Shown in pieces: positions 51,644 to 60,567 of a stretch of DNA of 64,000 nt. The notes beneath the pieces were generated by a model. The model did not search any database. It had not been told where the DNA came from and saw only the letters and a program-made list of their open reading frames with translations. Position 1 is the stretch's first letter. Every line of letters starts with the position of its first letter. The position numbers were made by a program, and so were the translations under genes. The DNA is taken from the NCBI GenBank assembly GCA_025358115.1, contig JANYKQ010000033.1, positions 1-64,000 of the forward strand, given 5' to 3'. This DNA is from Methanomicrobiales archaeon (GTDB lineage: Archaea > Halobacteriota > Methanomicrobia > Methanomicrobiales > Methanospirillaceae).

Positions 51644-52797
51644 CGTTACGAAGTATCTGTGCAGTCAAGGGCGTAACTGCATTTGGCATGAAGGAGGGGA
51701 AGTTCGGTCTTGCCCTGATTCGTGCAAGCGGGACTGCAGCCGGTGTCTTTACGGAAAATCTTGTCAAGGCAGCGCCGATCGAACTCATGCGCAAGCAGAT
51801 TAAGAAAGGTACCATGGAAGCCGTTATCGCAAACAGCGGCTGTGCCAATGCCTATACGGGTAAACGCGGGTACGAGGATGCGGTTGCTATGACCGGGTTT
51901 GCCGGGGATGCTCTCGGGGTCGATGCGAACCAGATCGGAATCGCGAGCACGGGGGTTATCGGGCGTTATCTTGATCTCCCGCTCATCGAACGCCAGTGCA
52001 AAGCGGTTGCACCGAAACTGGATCGCACCTATGAGGCAGAAACCCTCACCGCACAGGCTATCATGACAACCGATCTCTACCCCAAGCATGCACTGGTAGA
52101 GAAAGAGTCGTTTTCTATAGGTGGAATAACGAAGGGTAGCGGCATGATCGCCCCCAACATGGGCACGATGCTGGCGTTTCTCTATACGGATGCCGAGATT
52201 GGGGCAAAACCGCTTTCAGATGCCCTGAAACTGGCCACAAAGAGGACCTTCAACCGCGTAGTTGTCGATGGAGATATGAGCACCAATGACATAGCGCTCT
52301 GCACAGCAACGGGGGCCGCAGGCAAAGTGAACCCAAAGGAGTTCGCCGCTGCATTAGAGGAGTGCTGCCGCTCTCTTGCCATGCAGATTGCTGCCGATGG
52401 TGAAGGTGCATCGAAACTGCTCGAAGTTACTGTTACGGGAGCTCCAAAAGAGGATGATGCGGCAAAGGTTGCCCGTACGGTGATAGAATCCCCGCTCGTC
52501 AAGACAGCGGTATATGGCGAGGATCCCAACTGGGGCCGCGTAGTAGCCGCAGCGGGCCGGGCCGGCGTGAAGTTCGATCCCAACGCGGTCTCACTCTGGA
52601 TCAGCGATGGCAATGTGAAGTATCCTCTCGTGAAAACCGGCGAGATCATCGCCGATCTCAAGAATGCAAAACTGGCCATGCATGGCAAAAAGGTGATCTT
52701 TATTCTCGATCTTGCAGCAGGAAAAGCAGAGGCAACAGCGTGGGGTTGTGACTTAACCGAAAAGTATGTGGAGATCAACGGGAGGTACACCACATGA
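51640..52797 (+). CDS. argJ: Glutamate N-acetyltransferase / ornithine acetyltransferase
   Basis: A 385-residue ArgJ that recycles the acetyl group in arginine synthesis and can also make N-acetylglutamate. It should cleave itself into two chains at the [16 protein letters not shown] motif (about residues 164-179), with the new N-terminal threonine as nucleophile. In many ArgJ the residue before that Thr is Ala; here it is Gly. [13 protein letters not shown] near 288-300 is also intact. Confidence 0.93.
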   Translation: MTLRSICAVKGVTAFGMKEGKFGLALIRASGTAAGVFTENLVKAAPIELMRKQIKKGTMEAVIANSGCANAYTGKRGYEDAVAMTGFAGDALGVDANQIGIASTGVIGRYLDLPLIERQCKAVAPKLDRTYEAETLTAQAIMTTDLYPKHALVEKESFSIGGITKGSGMIAPNMGTMLAFLYTDAEIGAKPLSDALKLATKRTFNRVVVDGDMSTNDIALCTATGAAGKVNPKEFAAALEECCRSLAMQIAADGEGASKLLEVTVTGAPKEDDAAKVARTVIESPLVKTAVYGEDPNWGRVVAAAGRAGVKFDPNAVSLWISDGNVKYPLVKTGEIIADLKNAKLAMHGKKVIFILDLAAGKAEATAWGCDLTEKYVEINGRYTT

Positions 52798-53669
52798 TGA
52801 AACGCGAAGACGTGCTCATGGAAGCCCTGCCGTATATCCAGCAGTTCCACGGCAAGACCATCGTGATCAAGCTCGGCGGCCATGCAATGGTTGACCCGGT
52901 GGTGCTGGAGAATGCGATCCGGGATGTCGTCCTCCTGCACTATGTCGGCATCCGTGTTGTCCTCGTCCACGGGGGTGGCCCGGAGATCTCCGAGAAGATG
53001 AAGGCGATGGGCAAGGAATCCGTCTTTGTCGGGGGCCTGAGGGTGACCGATCCGGAAACCCTCGAGATCGCCCAGATGGTACTCGTCGGCAAGATCAACA
53101 AAGGGATCGTCTCCCTCATCGCCAAATGTGGAGCACGTGGTGTGGGACTTTCGGGCAGTGATGGAAATATAATCCTCGCAAAGAAGATGGAGCTTCAGAA
53201 AATTGATGTGGGGGGTGTACAGAAAGAAGTTGATCTCGGGCATGTCGGCGAGATCGAATGGATCGATCCTGCGCTCCTGAACACGCTGCTCGATACGGGC
53301 TATATCCCGGTTGTATCCCCGATAGCGATCGACCGGTTAGGTGCGAGCCTGAATATCAATGCCGACACTGCAGCCGGCGATATTGCCGTTGCCCTCAAGG
53401 CCTACAAACTCGTGAATATGACGGATGTGGACGGGGTCATGGATGCCAAGCGGACGATGGTATACCGGAAACTGACCATCAGTGAAGCGAATGCGATGCG
53501 GAAGTCCGGGGCAATTGGCGAAGGGATGATCCCGAAGGTGAGCTCGGTTATCAAGGCAGTAGAAAATGGCGTGACTTATGCCCATATCATCAATGGCAAC
53601 ACCGAGCACAATCTCATCCTCGAACTCTTCACCCGCGACGGTGTCGGGACGATGTTATCCTTAAAATAA
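52794..53669 (+). CDS. argB: Acetylglutamate kinase
   Basis: A 291-residue amino acid kinase. I-K-L-G-G-H-A-M at residues 25-32, H-G-G-G-P-E-I near 59-65, [12 protein letters not shown] near 184-195 and G-G-M-x-P/E-G-M-I-P-K near 242 are the motifs. It overlaps argJ by four bases and ends the cluster. The N-terminus lacks the long extra helix of arginine-sensitive hexameric enzymes, but I do not rely on that for a regulation call. Confidence 0.92.
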   Translation: MMKREDVLMEALPYIQQFHGKTIVIKLGGHAMVDPVVLENAIRDVVLLHYVGIRVVLVHGGGPEISEKMKAMGKESVFVGGLRVTDPETLEIAQMVLVGKINKGIVSLIAKCGARGVGLSGSDGNIILAKKMELQKIDVGGVQKEVDLGHVGEIEWIDPALLNTLLDTGYIPVVSPIAIDRLGASLNINADTAAGDIAVALKAYKLVNMTDVDGVMDAKRTMVYRKLTISEANAMRKSGAIGEGMIPKVSSVIKAVENGVTYAHIINGNTEHNLILELFTRDGVGTMLSLK

Positions 53670-53737
53670 CTCTTTTTTAGCAGCCGGGCAGGTATTTTAT
53701 CCGTGGATAATCAATACTACCATTACGAGGTCAGGCG

Positions 53738-54133
53738 ATGGATAAAATAATAAAAATCGCAGTCGGATTCTTCATTATAGTTGCTCTCGCGTGTGCAATT
53801 TTCTTCGTCATACCGCATGAGGGTGAAAAAACACCGGTGCCGGGAAATGTGACCGTGTATCTCTTCTATGGTGAAGAATGCCCGCATTGCCACACAATTA
53901 TGCCGTTTGTCGAGTCTATCAGGACAAAATACCCGGAAGTGGATTTCCAGATCCTTGAAATCTGGCATAACGCGGAAAATAAGGCTTTATCCGATTCCCT
54001 GAACAAGAAACTCGGCAAAAAGGGGGTCGGCGTTCCTGAAGTGATCATCGGCAACATTGTCCTGGTTGGCGAAAAGGATATTCCCGCTCAACTGGAAGCG
54101 GCAATTATAGCGGAATTAAAGAAACGCAGCTGA
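53738..54133 (+). CDS. Membrane-anchored thioredoxin-fold protein with CPHC motif
   Basis: A 131-residue protein. A hydrophobic anchor or signal (residues 6-25) is followed by a thioredoxin fold with G-E-E-C-P-H-C-H-T near residues 44-52; CPHC is the DsbA-like active site. G-V-P-E-V-I-I-G near 98-105 is the cis-proline loop. It would act outside the membrane, in disulfide exchange. The next gene encodes a similar domain fused to a CcdA-like transporter, which could supply its reductant. Confidence 0.84.
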   Translation: MDKIIKIAVGFFIIVALACAIFFVIPHEGEKTPVPGNVTVYLFYGEECPHCHTIMPFVESIRTKYPEVDFQILEIWHNAENKALSDSLNKKLGKKGVGVPEVIIGNIVLVGEKDIPAQLEAAIIAELKKRS

Positions 54134-54182
54134 CGAAAGAGGCCCCACAACGGGACCTCTCTTCAAACACGTTCACAATTGT

Positions 54183-54210
54183 CTCATGCGCAACGTGCGC
54201 TGCTCATGAG
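54183..54210. terminator. Hairpin between the two thioredoxin genes
   Basis: CTCATG pairs with CATGAG and an inner GCGC pairs with GCGC around AACGT, giving an imperfect nested hairpin 50 bases after the first thioredoxin gene. T-rich sequence follows at 54219-54225, so a terminator is likelier than an operator. Confidence 0.35.
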
Positions 54211-54289
54211 AGGAAGGCCCTTTTTTATATGTGGCTGAACCCCAATCTTCTTTTATCGTCCTGAACAATGGTTACTGAGATTCTCGTGT

Positions 54290-55447
54290 ATGGAAAAAAC
54301 ACATAAAATTTTCCTGGTAATTCTGGCAGCTGTCATCATTGGCGCTGCTTTTTTTCTTTCTGCCCCGTCTCTCAACTCCGTCAATACCTCAAATTCCCAG
54401 TCCTCCTCCGCCCCTTCTTCCGGCCCCGTAAATGCATTCTATTTTTACGGTGATGGTTGCAGCCACTGTGAAAAGGTAAAACCCCTCATCGCCGCTCTTG
54501 AGACCAAATATCCTGACCTCAATCTCACCCGGCTTGAAGTGTACAACAATGCGTTCAACGCGCAGAGATTGTCGGAAATGAGCCGCCAGTATGGTGTTGC
54601 CAATAGTGGAGTCCCCGTCATCTTCATTGGGAACCGCACTTTGTCCGGGGATGCTGAGATTACCAACCGGTTTGAATCCGAGATACTTTTCGAGAAAGAG
54701 CGGCTCGCGTCATGTAACAGCACAGTCCAACCGGTAATCCCGGAAAAGGAGCCCGTATGCACGACGGAATCTCCTCTGCTCAGCCTGCCAATGGTCATTG
54801 TCGCAGCAATTGCAGACAGTGCCAATCCCTGTGGCCTTTCCGTGCTGGTCTTCCTGCTGATCCCGATGGCTGCTGCCGGAAGCAGGAGGCGCATCCTGCT
54901 CGTTGGTGGTGCTTATATCACCGCGATGTTCCTGTTCCACCTCCTGGTAGGAATCGGGCTTTTCTCGGCAATCTCCTTCTCCGGGCTCTCCCGGGAGTTC
55001 GCTATCCTCGGGGGGGCTGTTGCTCTTCTCCTGGGGATAATAACGATTGTCGATGTGCTCCGGAACAGGGAGCATTTTATCCTGTCCATTCCGGAATCAC
55101 GGAAAGGGATGCTCGGGAACTATATCCGCCTCGCCTCGCTTCCGGCAGCATTTGTGCTGGGTATCCTTGCCGGTATCCTCGGATTTTCCTGCACCGGGGG
55201 CATCTACATCAGTATTCTCGGTCTCATGGGCCGGGAGATGACGGTGATGACCGGGCTGCCCTGGCTCGTGCTGTATAACCTGGTCTATGTCCTCCCACTG
55301 ATCCTGATTACCCTCGTAGTTGCCTATGGGATATCCCCGGAACGGGCTGACAGCATGAGGGGGAAGTACAAGCGGACGGTCCGGATGATTATTGGTTTGA
55401 TATTGGTCGTCCTTGGGGCGGTTATCCTGCTCGGATGGATTGGGTAA
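54290..55447 (+). CDS. Thioredoxin-fold/CcdA-like membrane fusion protein
   Basis: A 385-residue protein in two parts. After a signal anchor (6-27) and a Ser/Asn linker comes an extracellular thioredoxin fold with G-D-G-C-S-H-C near residues 54-60 and G-V-P-V-I-F near 106-111. From about residue 160 it is a six-span DsbD/CcdA domain with the two membrane cysteines in N-P-C-G (near 182) and S-C-T-G-G (near 303). The design passes electrons from a cytoplasmic carrier through the CcdA part to the outside thioredoxin, then to other disulfides. Confidence 0.85.
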   Translation: MEKTHKIFLVILAAVIIGAAFFLSAPSLNSVNTSNSQSSSAPSSGPVNAFYFYGDGCSHCEKVKPLIAALETKYPDLNLTRLEVYNNAFNAQRLSEMSRQYGVANSGVPVIFIGNRTLSGDAEITNRFESEILFEKERLASCNSTVQPVIPEKEPVCTTESPLLSLPMVIVAAIADSANPCGLSVLVFLLIPMAAAGSRRRILLVGGAYITAMFLFHLLVGIGLFSAISFSGLSREFAILGGAVALLLGIITIVDVLRNREHFILSIPESRKGMLGNYIRLASLPAAFVLGILAGILGFSCTGGIYISILGLMGREMTVMTGLPWLVLYNLVYVLPLILITLVVAYGISPERADSMRGKYKRTVRMIIGLILVVLGAVILLGWIG

Positions 55448-55492
55448 ACCCCGAACAAACAACCATTTAACCCACCCCCCCGACACTGGTAC

Positions 55493-55667
55493 ATGCCTCC
55501 GGACGAACATGTCCACATCATCAGCGCCGGTGAAAACATCCATACCGTATACCCGGCAATCTTCCGCACGCTTTGTCCTTGTGGACAATTCCGTGTACGA
55601 ACTCTCATCCAATCCTGAAGTGGAGAAGGGGCGGGTCGCCATCCGTGAGGCGGTTGCAGCAGAATGA
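55493..55667 (+). pseudogene. Frameshifted remnant, CARF-like (DUF6293/HFX_2341-type) N-terminus
   Basis: Two frames join to a protein-like sequence: M-P-P-D-E-H-V-H-I-I-S-A-G-E-N-I-H-T-V-Y-P-A-I-F-R, then, after a shift near 55569, F-V-L-V-D-N-S-V-Y-E-L-S-S-N-P-E and E-K-G-R-V-A-I-R-E-A-V. The H-I-I-S-A-G-E-N-I opening resembles archaeal regulators of the HFX_2341/DUF6293 type, whose N-terminal domain is CARF-like. The rest of such a protein is missing, so this is a broken end. The family call is from memory of the pattern and uncertain. Confidence 0.5.
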
Positions 55668-55711
55668 ATCAAAATGTGGGATATATTCCGGAGAGATCTG
55701 GATGAAAACAA

Positions 55712-55996
55712 TCAGGGAAGATTCCCGTCCCCGGAGCACTCCCGCTGGCGCTCCTCGCTCATCGCGATAAGCTGCTCGAATATCTTCTGGACCGCTACCG
55801 GATCAATCCTGGCCTCAACAGCCTGGTCAAAAACAGAGTTCAGCACCTCCGATGCCCGGTGTTCATCGTGGACCGGTATGCCTTTATGGATCTTGATCCT
55901 GGCAATCTCGATTGCAAGATCCTGCCGGTGCGCAATAAGCCGGATGATCTCTGAGTCGGTCCTGGTGATCTCTGCCCGTACGGTCTCGAGCGACAT
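55712..55996 (-). CDS. Chorismate mutase (AroQ fold)
   Basis: A 94-residue all-helical chorismate mutase, which converts chorismate to prephenate for phenylalanine and tyrosine. The N-terminal helix R-A-E-I-T-R-T-D-S-E-I-I-R-L-I-A-H-R-Q-D-L and the I-A-R-I-K-I-H-K-G-I-P-V-H-D segment near 32-45 carry the conserved Arg and Lys. ATG 55996 starts the domain; the longer open frame upstream lacks family sequence. Standalone, no neighbouring aromatic genes. Confidence 0.85.
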   Translation of the reverse strand: MSLETVRAEITRTDSEIIRLIAHRQDLAIEIARIKIHKGIPVHDEHRASEVLNSVFDQAVEARIDPVAVQKIFEQLIAMSEERQRECSGDGNLP

Positions 55997-56092
55997 AGTT
56001 ATACATCTCTGATTCTTCACATAAACGTGTTTATCTCCACTGTAACACCAAAACAGATATCGGAAGAACACCCTATCTGATCCGGTGATTTC

Positions 56093-56737
56093 ATGCTCGA
56101 ACGCATCTCCCGAAAGGAAGAATTTGATCTTTTTACCGCGTGGATAGCGATATCCATATCGTTTGCGATCATCAAGATCGCCCCGTATGGTATAACCGGG
56201 CCTGTCAGATCGGTCGATCCCGTTGCTGCCCTGATCTTTTTTGGCATTGCTCTCCTGACCGCCGGTATCGGGTTTATCCTCCACGAGATGGCCCACAAGT
56301 TTACCGCAATACGATTCGGGTACTGGGCGGAATTCCGGAAAGACAATACCATGCTGCTTTTTGCCGTGCTCCTTGCAGCCCTTGTCGGGTTTGTCTTTGC
56401 AGCCCCGGGTGCAACTGTCATCTATAGCAACAACGGAAGCGGACAGGGTCTGACCAAGCGGGAGAATGGTATCATCTCGGCTTCAGGACCGGTTGTCAAC
56501 CTCCTGCTCTGCATCCCGTTCGGTGCCCTGGTGCTTTTCGGAGGCTCAGGAATGGGCGGCCTGCTGACCTATATCGGAATCTTTGGTATTCAGATCAATG
56601 CCATGATAGCGGCGTTCAACCTGCTCCCGATCAGTGTCCTTGATGGCAGGAAAGTGATGGCCTGGAATATTCCGATCTTCGCTGTGCTGATCATCGCATC
56701 ATTCGGGACGCTCGTGGCATCATTCTATATGCTCTGA
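56093..56737 (+). CDS. M50 (site-2) family membrane metallopeptidase
   Basis: A 214-residue integral membrane protein with six predicted spans. The zinc motif H-E-M-A-H in span 3 (residues 64-68) and the second site N-L-L-P-I-S-V-L-D-G near residues 180-189 form the intramembrane protease centre. Such enzymes release membrane-bound regulators or process surface proteins; the substrate is unknown. It starts 97 bases from the divergent chorismate mutase gene. Confidence 0.88.
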   Translation: MLERISRKEEFDLFTAWIAISISFAIIKIAPYGITGPVRSVDPVAALIFFGIALLTAGIGFILHEMAHKFTAIRFGYWAEFRKDNTMLLFAVLLAALVGFVFAAPGATVIYSNNGSGQGLTKRENGIISASGPVVNLLLCIPFGALVLFGGSGMGGLLTYIGIFGIQINAMIAAFNLLPISVLDGRKVMAWNIPIFAVLIIASFGTLVASFYML

Positions 56738-56779
56738 TTCCAATCAATTTTTTAAAAAAAGTGCGGATGAAACTCCTGT

Positions 56780-57385
56780 TCATCCTGTTTTTAACGTTTC
56801 AATAACCCCGACTACCTTCTGCCCCTTTTCAAACGCATCCTTCAGCGCAGTCGGGTGATTTTTGATCCCCTTGAATTCATCCATATTATTGGCAATGATA
56901 TTGTCGTAGTATTCAAAACCGGTGCCATTGAAGATGGCAGTGATGGCCGGAAATGCCCCGTCAAAGACATGGTCCCAGTTCTGCCCGGCCGTTGAGATGA
57001 AGAGCCCTTTGTGGCGTTTGATCTGCTCATCGGGGAAAAAGAGTGTTTTTAAGATGAACTTCCGGGCCCAGAGATACTGCCCCCGGTCGATCAGCCCCTT
57101 GAGTTCTGCAGTGATTCCCATCGTATAGATGGGAGAGGCGACCGCAATACAATCGGCCGCCAGTATTTTGTCAAATAATGCGATTGCATCATCCTTCACA
57201 ATGCATTCGCCGGTTTTATGGCAGGCATTGCATCCCCGGCAGGGCGCGTAGTCCAGATCCTTGAGCACCACTTTCTCTACTGTTGCACCGGCTGCCCTTG
57301 CCCCCTCTAAGAAACTGTCGAGCAGGGTCTCAGTATTCCCGTGCCGGTGCGGGCTTCCGGATATGCCAAGAACGGTTACGGTCAT
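56780..57385 (-). CDS. Iron-sulfur flavoprotein family protein
   Basis: A 201-residue flavodoxin-like protein. G-I-S-G-S-P-H-R-H-G-N-T-E-T at residues 7-20 binds FMN and C-R-G-C-N-A-C-H-K-T-G-E-C near 49-61 is the compact Fe-S motif. It is related to, but distinct from, the next gene on the same strand. Both are on one operon, five bases apart, as an apparent duplication. Confidence 0.86.
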   Translation of the reverse strand: MTVTVLGISGSPHRHGNTETLLDSFLEGARAAGATVEKVVLKDLDYAPCRGCNACHKTGECIVKDDAIALFDKILAADCIAVASPIYTMGITAELKGLIDRGQYLWARKFILKTLFFPDEQIKRHKGLFISTAGQNWDHVFDGAFPAITAIFNGTGFEYYDNIIANNMDEFKGIKNHPTALKDAFEKGQKVVGVIETLKTG

Positions 57386-57389
57386 ACAT

Positions 57390-58004
57390 TCACGCCGCGA
57401 GCCTTTTTTTGATCTCGGTTATTAATGTCTTTCCAAGTTTCTCGGCATCAGCCCGGGCGGTCGGGTGCTTCTCGATCGCTCCTTTCTCGTCCACGTTGTT
57501 GATCATCAGGTAACTGATATCAGCGTCCTTGATATCAATGACATGATAGAAGCATTTCACGGATGGGACAGCAGCATCGAAGACATGGTCCCAGTTCTGC
57601 CCGGCAGAAGCGAGAAAAACCCCGAGCCTCTTCCCCTTGCGCTCCAGGGGAATAATAGGGAGCTTGAGCACGTATTTCCGTGAACGGAAGACCTGTGCCC
57701 GGTCGATCAGGGCTTTTGCCTGTGCAGCGATACCCATACAAAAAATTGGTGACGACAGCAGGATAATATCGGCAGCGATGATCTTGTCATGGTAGATTGC
57801 CATGCCATCAGGCTGCACGCATTTATTGAGTTTCTCGCAGGCATTGCACCCCTTGCAGGGATTGATATTGGCTTCTGTCAGGGCAACTTTCTCTATGACC
57901 ACGTCAGGATCAACAATCATCCCGCCCAGCACCCATTCCAGCAGCGTCTCGGAGTTGCCATGCCTCCGGGGACTTCCGGCAAAGGCGAGAACTTTTATCG
58001 GCAT
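57390..58004 (-). CDS. Iron-sulfur flavoprotein family protein, paralogue
   Basis: A 204-residue flavoprotein colinear with the gene at 56780. F-A-G-S-P-R-R-H-G-N-S-E-T near residues 8-20 and C-K-G-C-N-A-C-E-K-L-N-K-C near 52-64 are intact. Both copies share L-x-S-x-G-Q-N-W-D-H-V-F-D near 134-146, a stretch not seen in the Isf-like protein at 14385, so they are a separate subgroup. The electron partner is unknown. Confidence 0.86.
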   Translation of the reverse strand: MPIKVLAFAGSPRRHGNSETLLEWVLGGMIVDPDVVIEKVALTEANINPCKGCNACEKLNKCVQPDGMAIYHDKIIAADIILLSSPIFCMGIAAQAKALIDRAQVFRSRKYVLKLPIIPLERKGKRLGVFLASAGQNWDHVFDAAVPSVKCFYHVIDIKDADISYLMINNVDEKGAIEKHPTARADAEKLGKTLITEIKKRLAA

Positions 58005-58138
58005 AGTTCTGTTCTACGCAGTACAATCAGAAAAACCATTGGATGAGAACAGACCGGATGGATAAAAAAGAGGGGATTTCATTCAGGCTTGTTTCATTCT
58101 GATGAAGCCATTTCCGGTTTTAGCCACAACAACCCGTT

Positions 58139-59368
58139 TCACGTCAGCCCGATCTTGGTTGCCTGAGCCGGATTGGTGAGCATACTTGCGTATATCTTGG
58201 TATCCGCTGAATCGATCTTCCCGTTGCTGTCCGAGTCGCAGTGCAGGTCAGGTTTGACCAGGCCGTCGGCCATCTGTTTTACTGCCATTGCATCGGCGGC
58301 ATCCCCCTGGATACCGTCACGGTTGCAGTCGATTCCCGGTGCGGGTTCCGCAGAGAGGAGCCACTTCCCGTTCTGGATTGCCATCGGCACATGGGTGCTG
58401 TCTTTTTGTAAGGCATTGACGCTCAACACCTTGATATCCCCCTGGGTTATCGCTGAAAGCATTGAACCGTCAATCTTCTCCTGGGTTGGATCCCAGTGAT
58501 ACCAGAGTTTGAGGTAGCATAAAGTTCCGGAACCCGAGATCCCGTTCGGTGAGCTGGCCAGGATGCTGATCGCTTCTTTTTTTGTGGAATAGGTGGAGGC
58601 CTTTTCAGTATTCCAGAAGAGCTGGGAATTTAAATCCTGGAGCAGTGGTCCTTTCTCTACGTCAAGGAGCCAGACCCGTGCTGCTCCCCAGTAGTTTGCC
58701 TGGATCGAGAACGTGGTGATGTTATTTACATAACTCACGTTCACCGGGACCCACACGACCCCTCCGATAGACTGGGGTGTGGGGGGCATCTTCACGGGAT
58801 CAATGGAGATGGTCGGGGTTTTGGAGACGTTTGGAGTGAAATATCCGACCAGTGGTTGGGTGTAGTATTGGATGCCTGTCAGTATTTGCGCAGGAATGGA
58901 AGGGGATATCGTTTGCTGGGTTGGGACGGGAGCCAGTGGAAGGACCGGAAGGGATTGCGGGGCTGTTGCGACTAGGGTAATGATATTGATTGGGGCCAGG
59001 GTTGGCTGAACTGTTACGAGAGGTGCGATCTCTATCGGTTTCTGCCGGAAGCAGAACATCTCCAGGGGGCCCGCCACGTTACTGGCCGTGTAAGAACAGG
59101 GACGGTCAGCGCTCTGGATAAATCCGTTCTCACCCCACCGGGTTACGGCTTCGGACCGGAAAAGGCACTCACCGGGTACCTGGCAGGCCACCGTATTGGG
59201 TGTTGGTTCTGGGGTTGGAACCGCTGTAACCAGCACAAATACAGGTGTGGTGGTTACAACCTGCATCCGGGAGAGCGGTGCCGCAGAAACCAAGGAACAA
59301 CAGAGAAGGAGTGCTGTGAATACGATAATGCTGCACCAGAGATGAGGGGAACGGGAAGGGGATTTCAT
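58139..59368 (-). CDS. Exported protein with C-terminal dockerin type I domain
   Basis: A 409-residue secreted protein. A signal peptide (residues 1-30) precedes a Pro/Thr/Val-rich spacer (about 45-185) and a beta-rich region (about 200-340, V-W-V-P-V-N-V-S-Y-V-N-N-I-T-T-F). The C-terminus contains a pair of EF-hand-like loops, D-C-N-R-D-G-I-Q-G-D-A-A-D near 342-354 and D-S-D-S-N-G-K-I-D-S-A-D near 376-387, the dockerin I pattern, which binds calcium and cohesin modules. No cohesin gene lies in this window. Confidence 0.78.
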   Translation of the reverse strand: MKSPSRSPHLWCSIIVFTALLLCCSLVSAAPLSRMQVVTTTPVFVLVTAVPTPEPTPNTVACQVPGECLFRSEAVTRWGENGFIQSADRPCSYTASNVAGPLEMFCFRQKPIEIAPLVTVQPTLAPINIITLVATAPQSLPVLPLAPVPTQQTISPSIPAQILTGIQYYTQPLVGYFTPNVSKTPTISIDPVKMPPTPQSIGGVVWVPVNVSYVNNITTFSIQANYWGAARVWLLDVEKGPLLQDLNSQLFWNTEKASTYSTKKEAISILASSPNGISGSGTLCYLKLWYHWDPTQEKIDGSMLSAITQGDIKVLSVNALQKDSTHVPMAIQNGKWLLSAEPAPGIDCNRDGIQGDAADAMAVKQMADGLVKPDLHCDSDSNGKIDSADTKIYASMLTNPAQATKIGLT

Positions 59369-59473
59369 GGGAATTTCCGGTTTCTACCAGTGGATCAACA
59401 CGAGAGATAAGAATTGTGAAATGGATTTAGAAACTGGTGAAAAATATGGGAGTAAAAAGGGTTTTTCCCTGCT

Positions 59474-60119
59474 TCATACATTCTTGAAGCAGAGGTACCA
59501 GTCCTTGCACTCGTACCCCTCGGAAGGACGCTTGTCCATCTCCGCTGTGGTTTTTGGCGGGGGGCACGACTACTTTCTCGCCCGGTTGCCAATTGGCCGG
59601 GGTCGAGACTTTGAACTTGTCCGTGGTCTGGAGTGCCTTGACCAGCCGTATGATCTCGGGCATGAACCGCCCGTTCTGGAGCGGGTAATAGATCATTGCC
59701 CGCATGACTCCCTTGTCGTCAATGAAAAAGACGCAGCGGACCGCGGCAGTAGAGGATTGCCCCGGGTGGATCATACCGTATTTCTTTGCCACCTTCATGG
59801 TCAGGTCAGCGATGATCGGGAAGGGGATGGTAATGCCCATCTTCTCCTTGATCGCGTGCACCCATGCGAGATGGGCTGATATGCTGTCAACCGACAGGCC
59901 GATCAGCTGGACATTGAGCGCCTGCAATTCATCGTAAATCTGTGCAAAGGCCAGAAACTCCGTGGTGCACACCGGTGTGAAGTCCGCCGGGTGCGAGAAG
60001 AGTACCACCCATTTCCCTTTCAGGGATGAGAGCTTGATGGGCCCCTGGGTGGTCTCCGCCTCAAAGTCCGGCGCCGGTTCCCCGAGAACGGGGAACGTGA
60101 TACAGGTATCGTCTTCCAT
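59474..60119 (-). pseudogene. Peroxiredoxin with a one-base frameshift
   Basis: The frame from 60119 encodes an archaeal 2-Cys/Prx6-like peroxiredoxin: P-A-D-F-T-P-V-C-T-T-E near residues 44-54 contains the peroxidatic Cys. After V-V-V-P-P the open frame leaves the family, but reading one base further on restores P-K-T-T-A-E-M-D-K-R-P-S and E-G-Y-E-C-K-D-W-Y-L-C-F-K-N-V, the conserved end with the resolving-type cysteines, and a stop at 59474. The extra base is in a run of six G (59559-59564). Cause: sequencing error, recent mutation, or slippage. If corrected the protein has 214 residues, the family length. Confidence 0.8.
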
Positions 60120-60141
60120 GATGTCTCACCCGGGAATGGAT

Positions 60142-60561
60142 TTAAGGCATGACCTCGTCGAGCTGGGCTTTGCCATAGACATAGGCGGGCATACCTGAGA
60201 GCAGGAAGGTGACGCGGAGCGCCTCTTCTACCTCTCCTTTCGTGACCCCGATATTTTTTGCACCGGCCAGCTGGGCACGGACTGCGTGCTGGTCACGCAT
60301 GGCGGCAGCAATCGCAATCGCAATCAGTTTTTTTGTCTTGCATGAGATCTTGCCGTCATCCCAGATGTGCTGCTCGAATTTCATAACGAGGTTGAACATC
60401 TCGGGCTCTTTTGTGGTCAGTTCCTTGAAAAACTTCGGCACTTTTCCGATCTTCTTCTCGAGGGTTTTAAGTCCCTTTTCCGATCCTTTCATTGCAACCG
60501 GTTTCTTTGCCGGTGCTGCTTTAACTGCCGTTTTTTTGGCTGCTGCTTTTTTCACTGCCAT
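60142..60561 (-). CDS. AhpD-like / carboxymuconolactone decarboxylase family protein
   Basis: A 139-residue protein with a Lys/Ala-rich, histone-like N-terminal tail (residues 1-26) and an alkylhydroperoxidase D-like helical core (about 27-139). C-K-T-K-K-L-I-A-I-A-I-A-A-A-M near 75-89 is the family helix, but the usual C-x-x-C of AhpD is replaced by M-R-D-Q-H-A-V-R, so thiol reductase activity is doubtful. It lies downstream of the desulforedoxin gene and upstream of the peroxiredoxin on the same strand, suggesting an oxidative-stress operon. Confidence 0.78.
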   Translation of the reverse strand: MAVKKAAAKKTAVKAAPAKKPVAMKGSEKGLKTLEKKIGKVPKFFKELTTKEPEMFNLVMKFEQHIWDDGKISCKTKKLIAIAIAAAMRDQHAVRAQLAGAKNIGVTKGEVEEALRVTFLLSGMPAYVYGKAQLDEVMP

Positions 60562-60567
60562 AATCGT

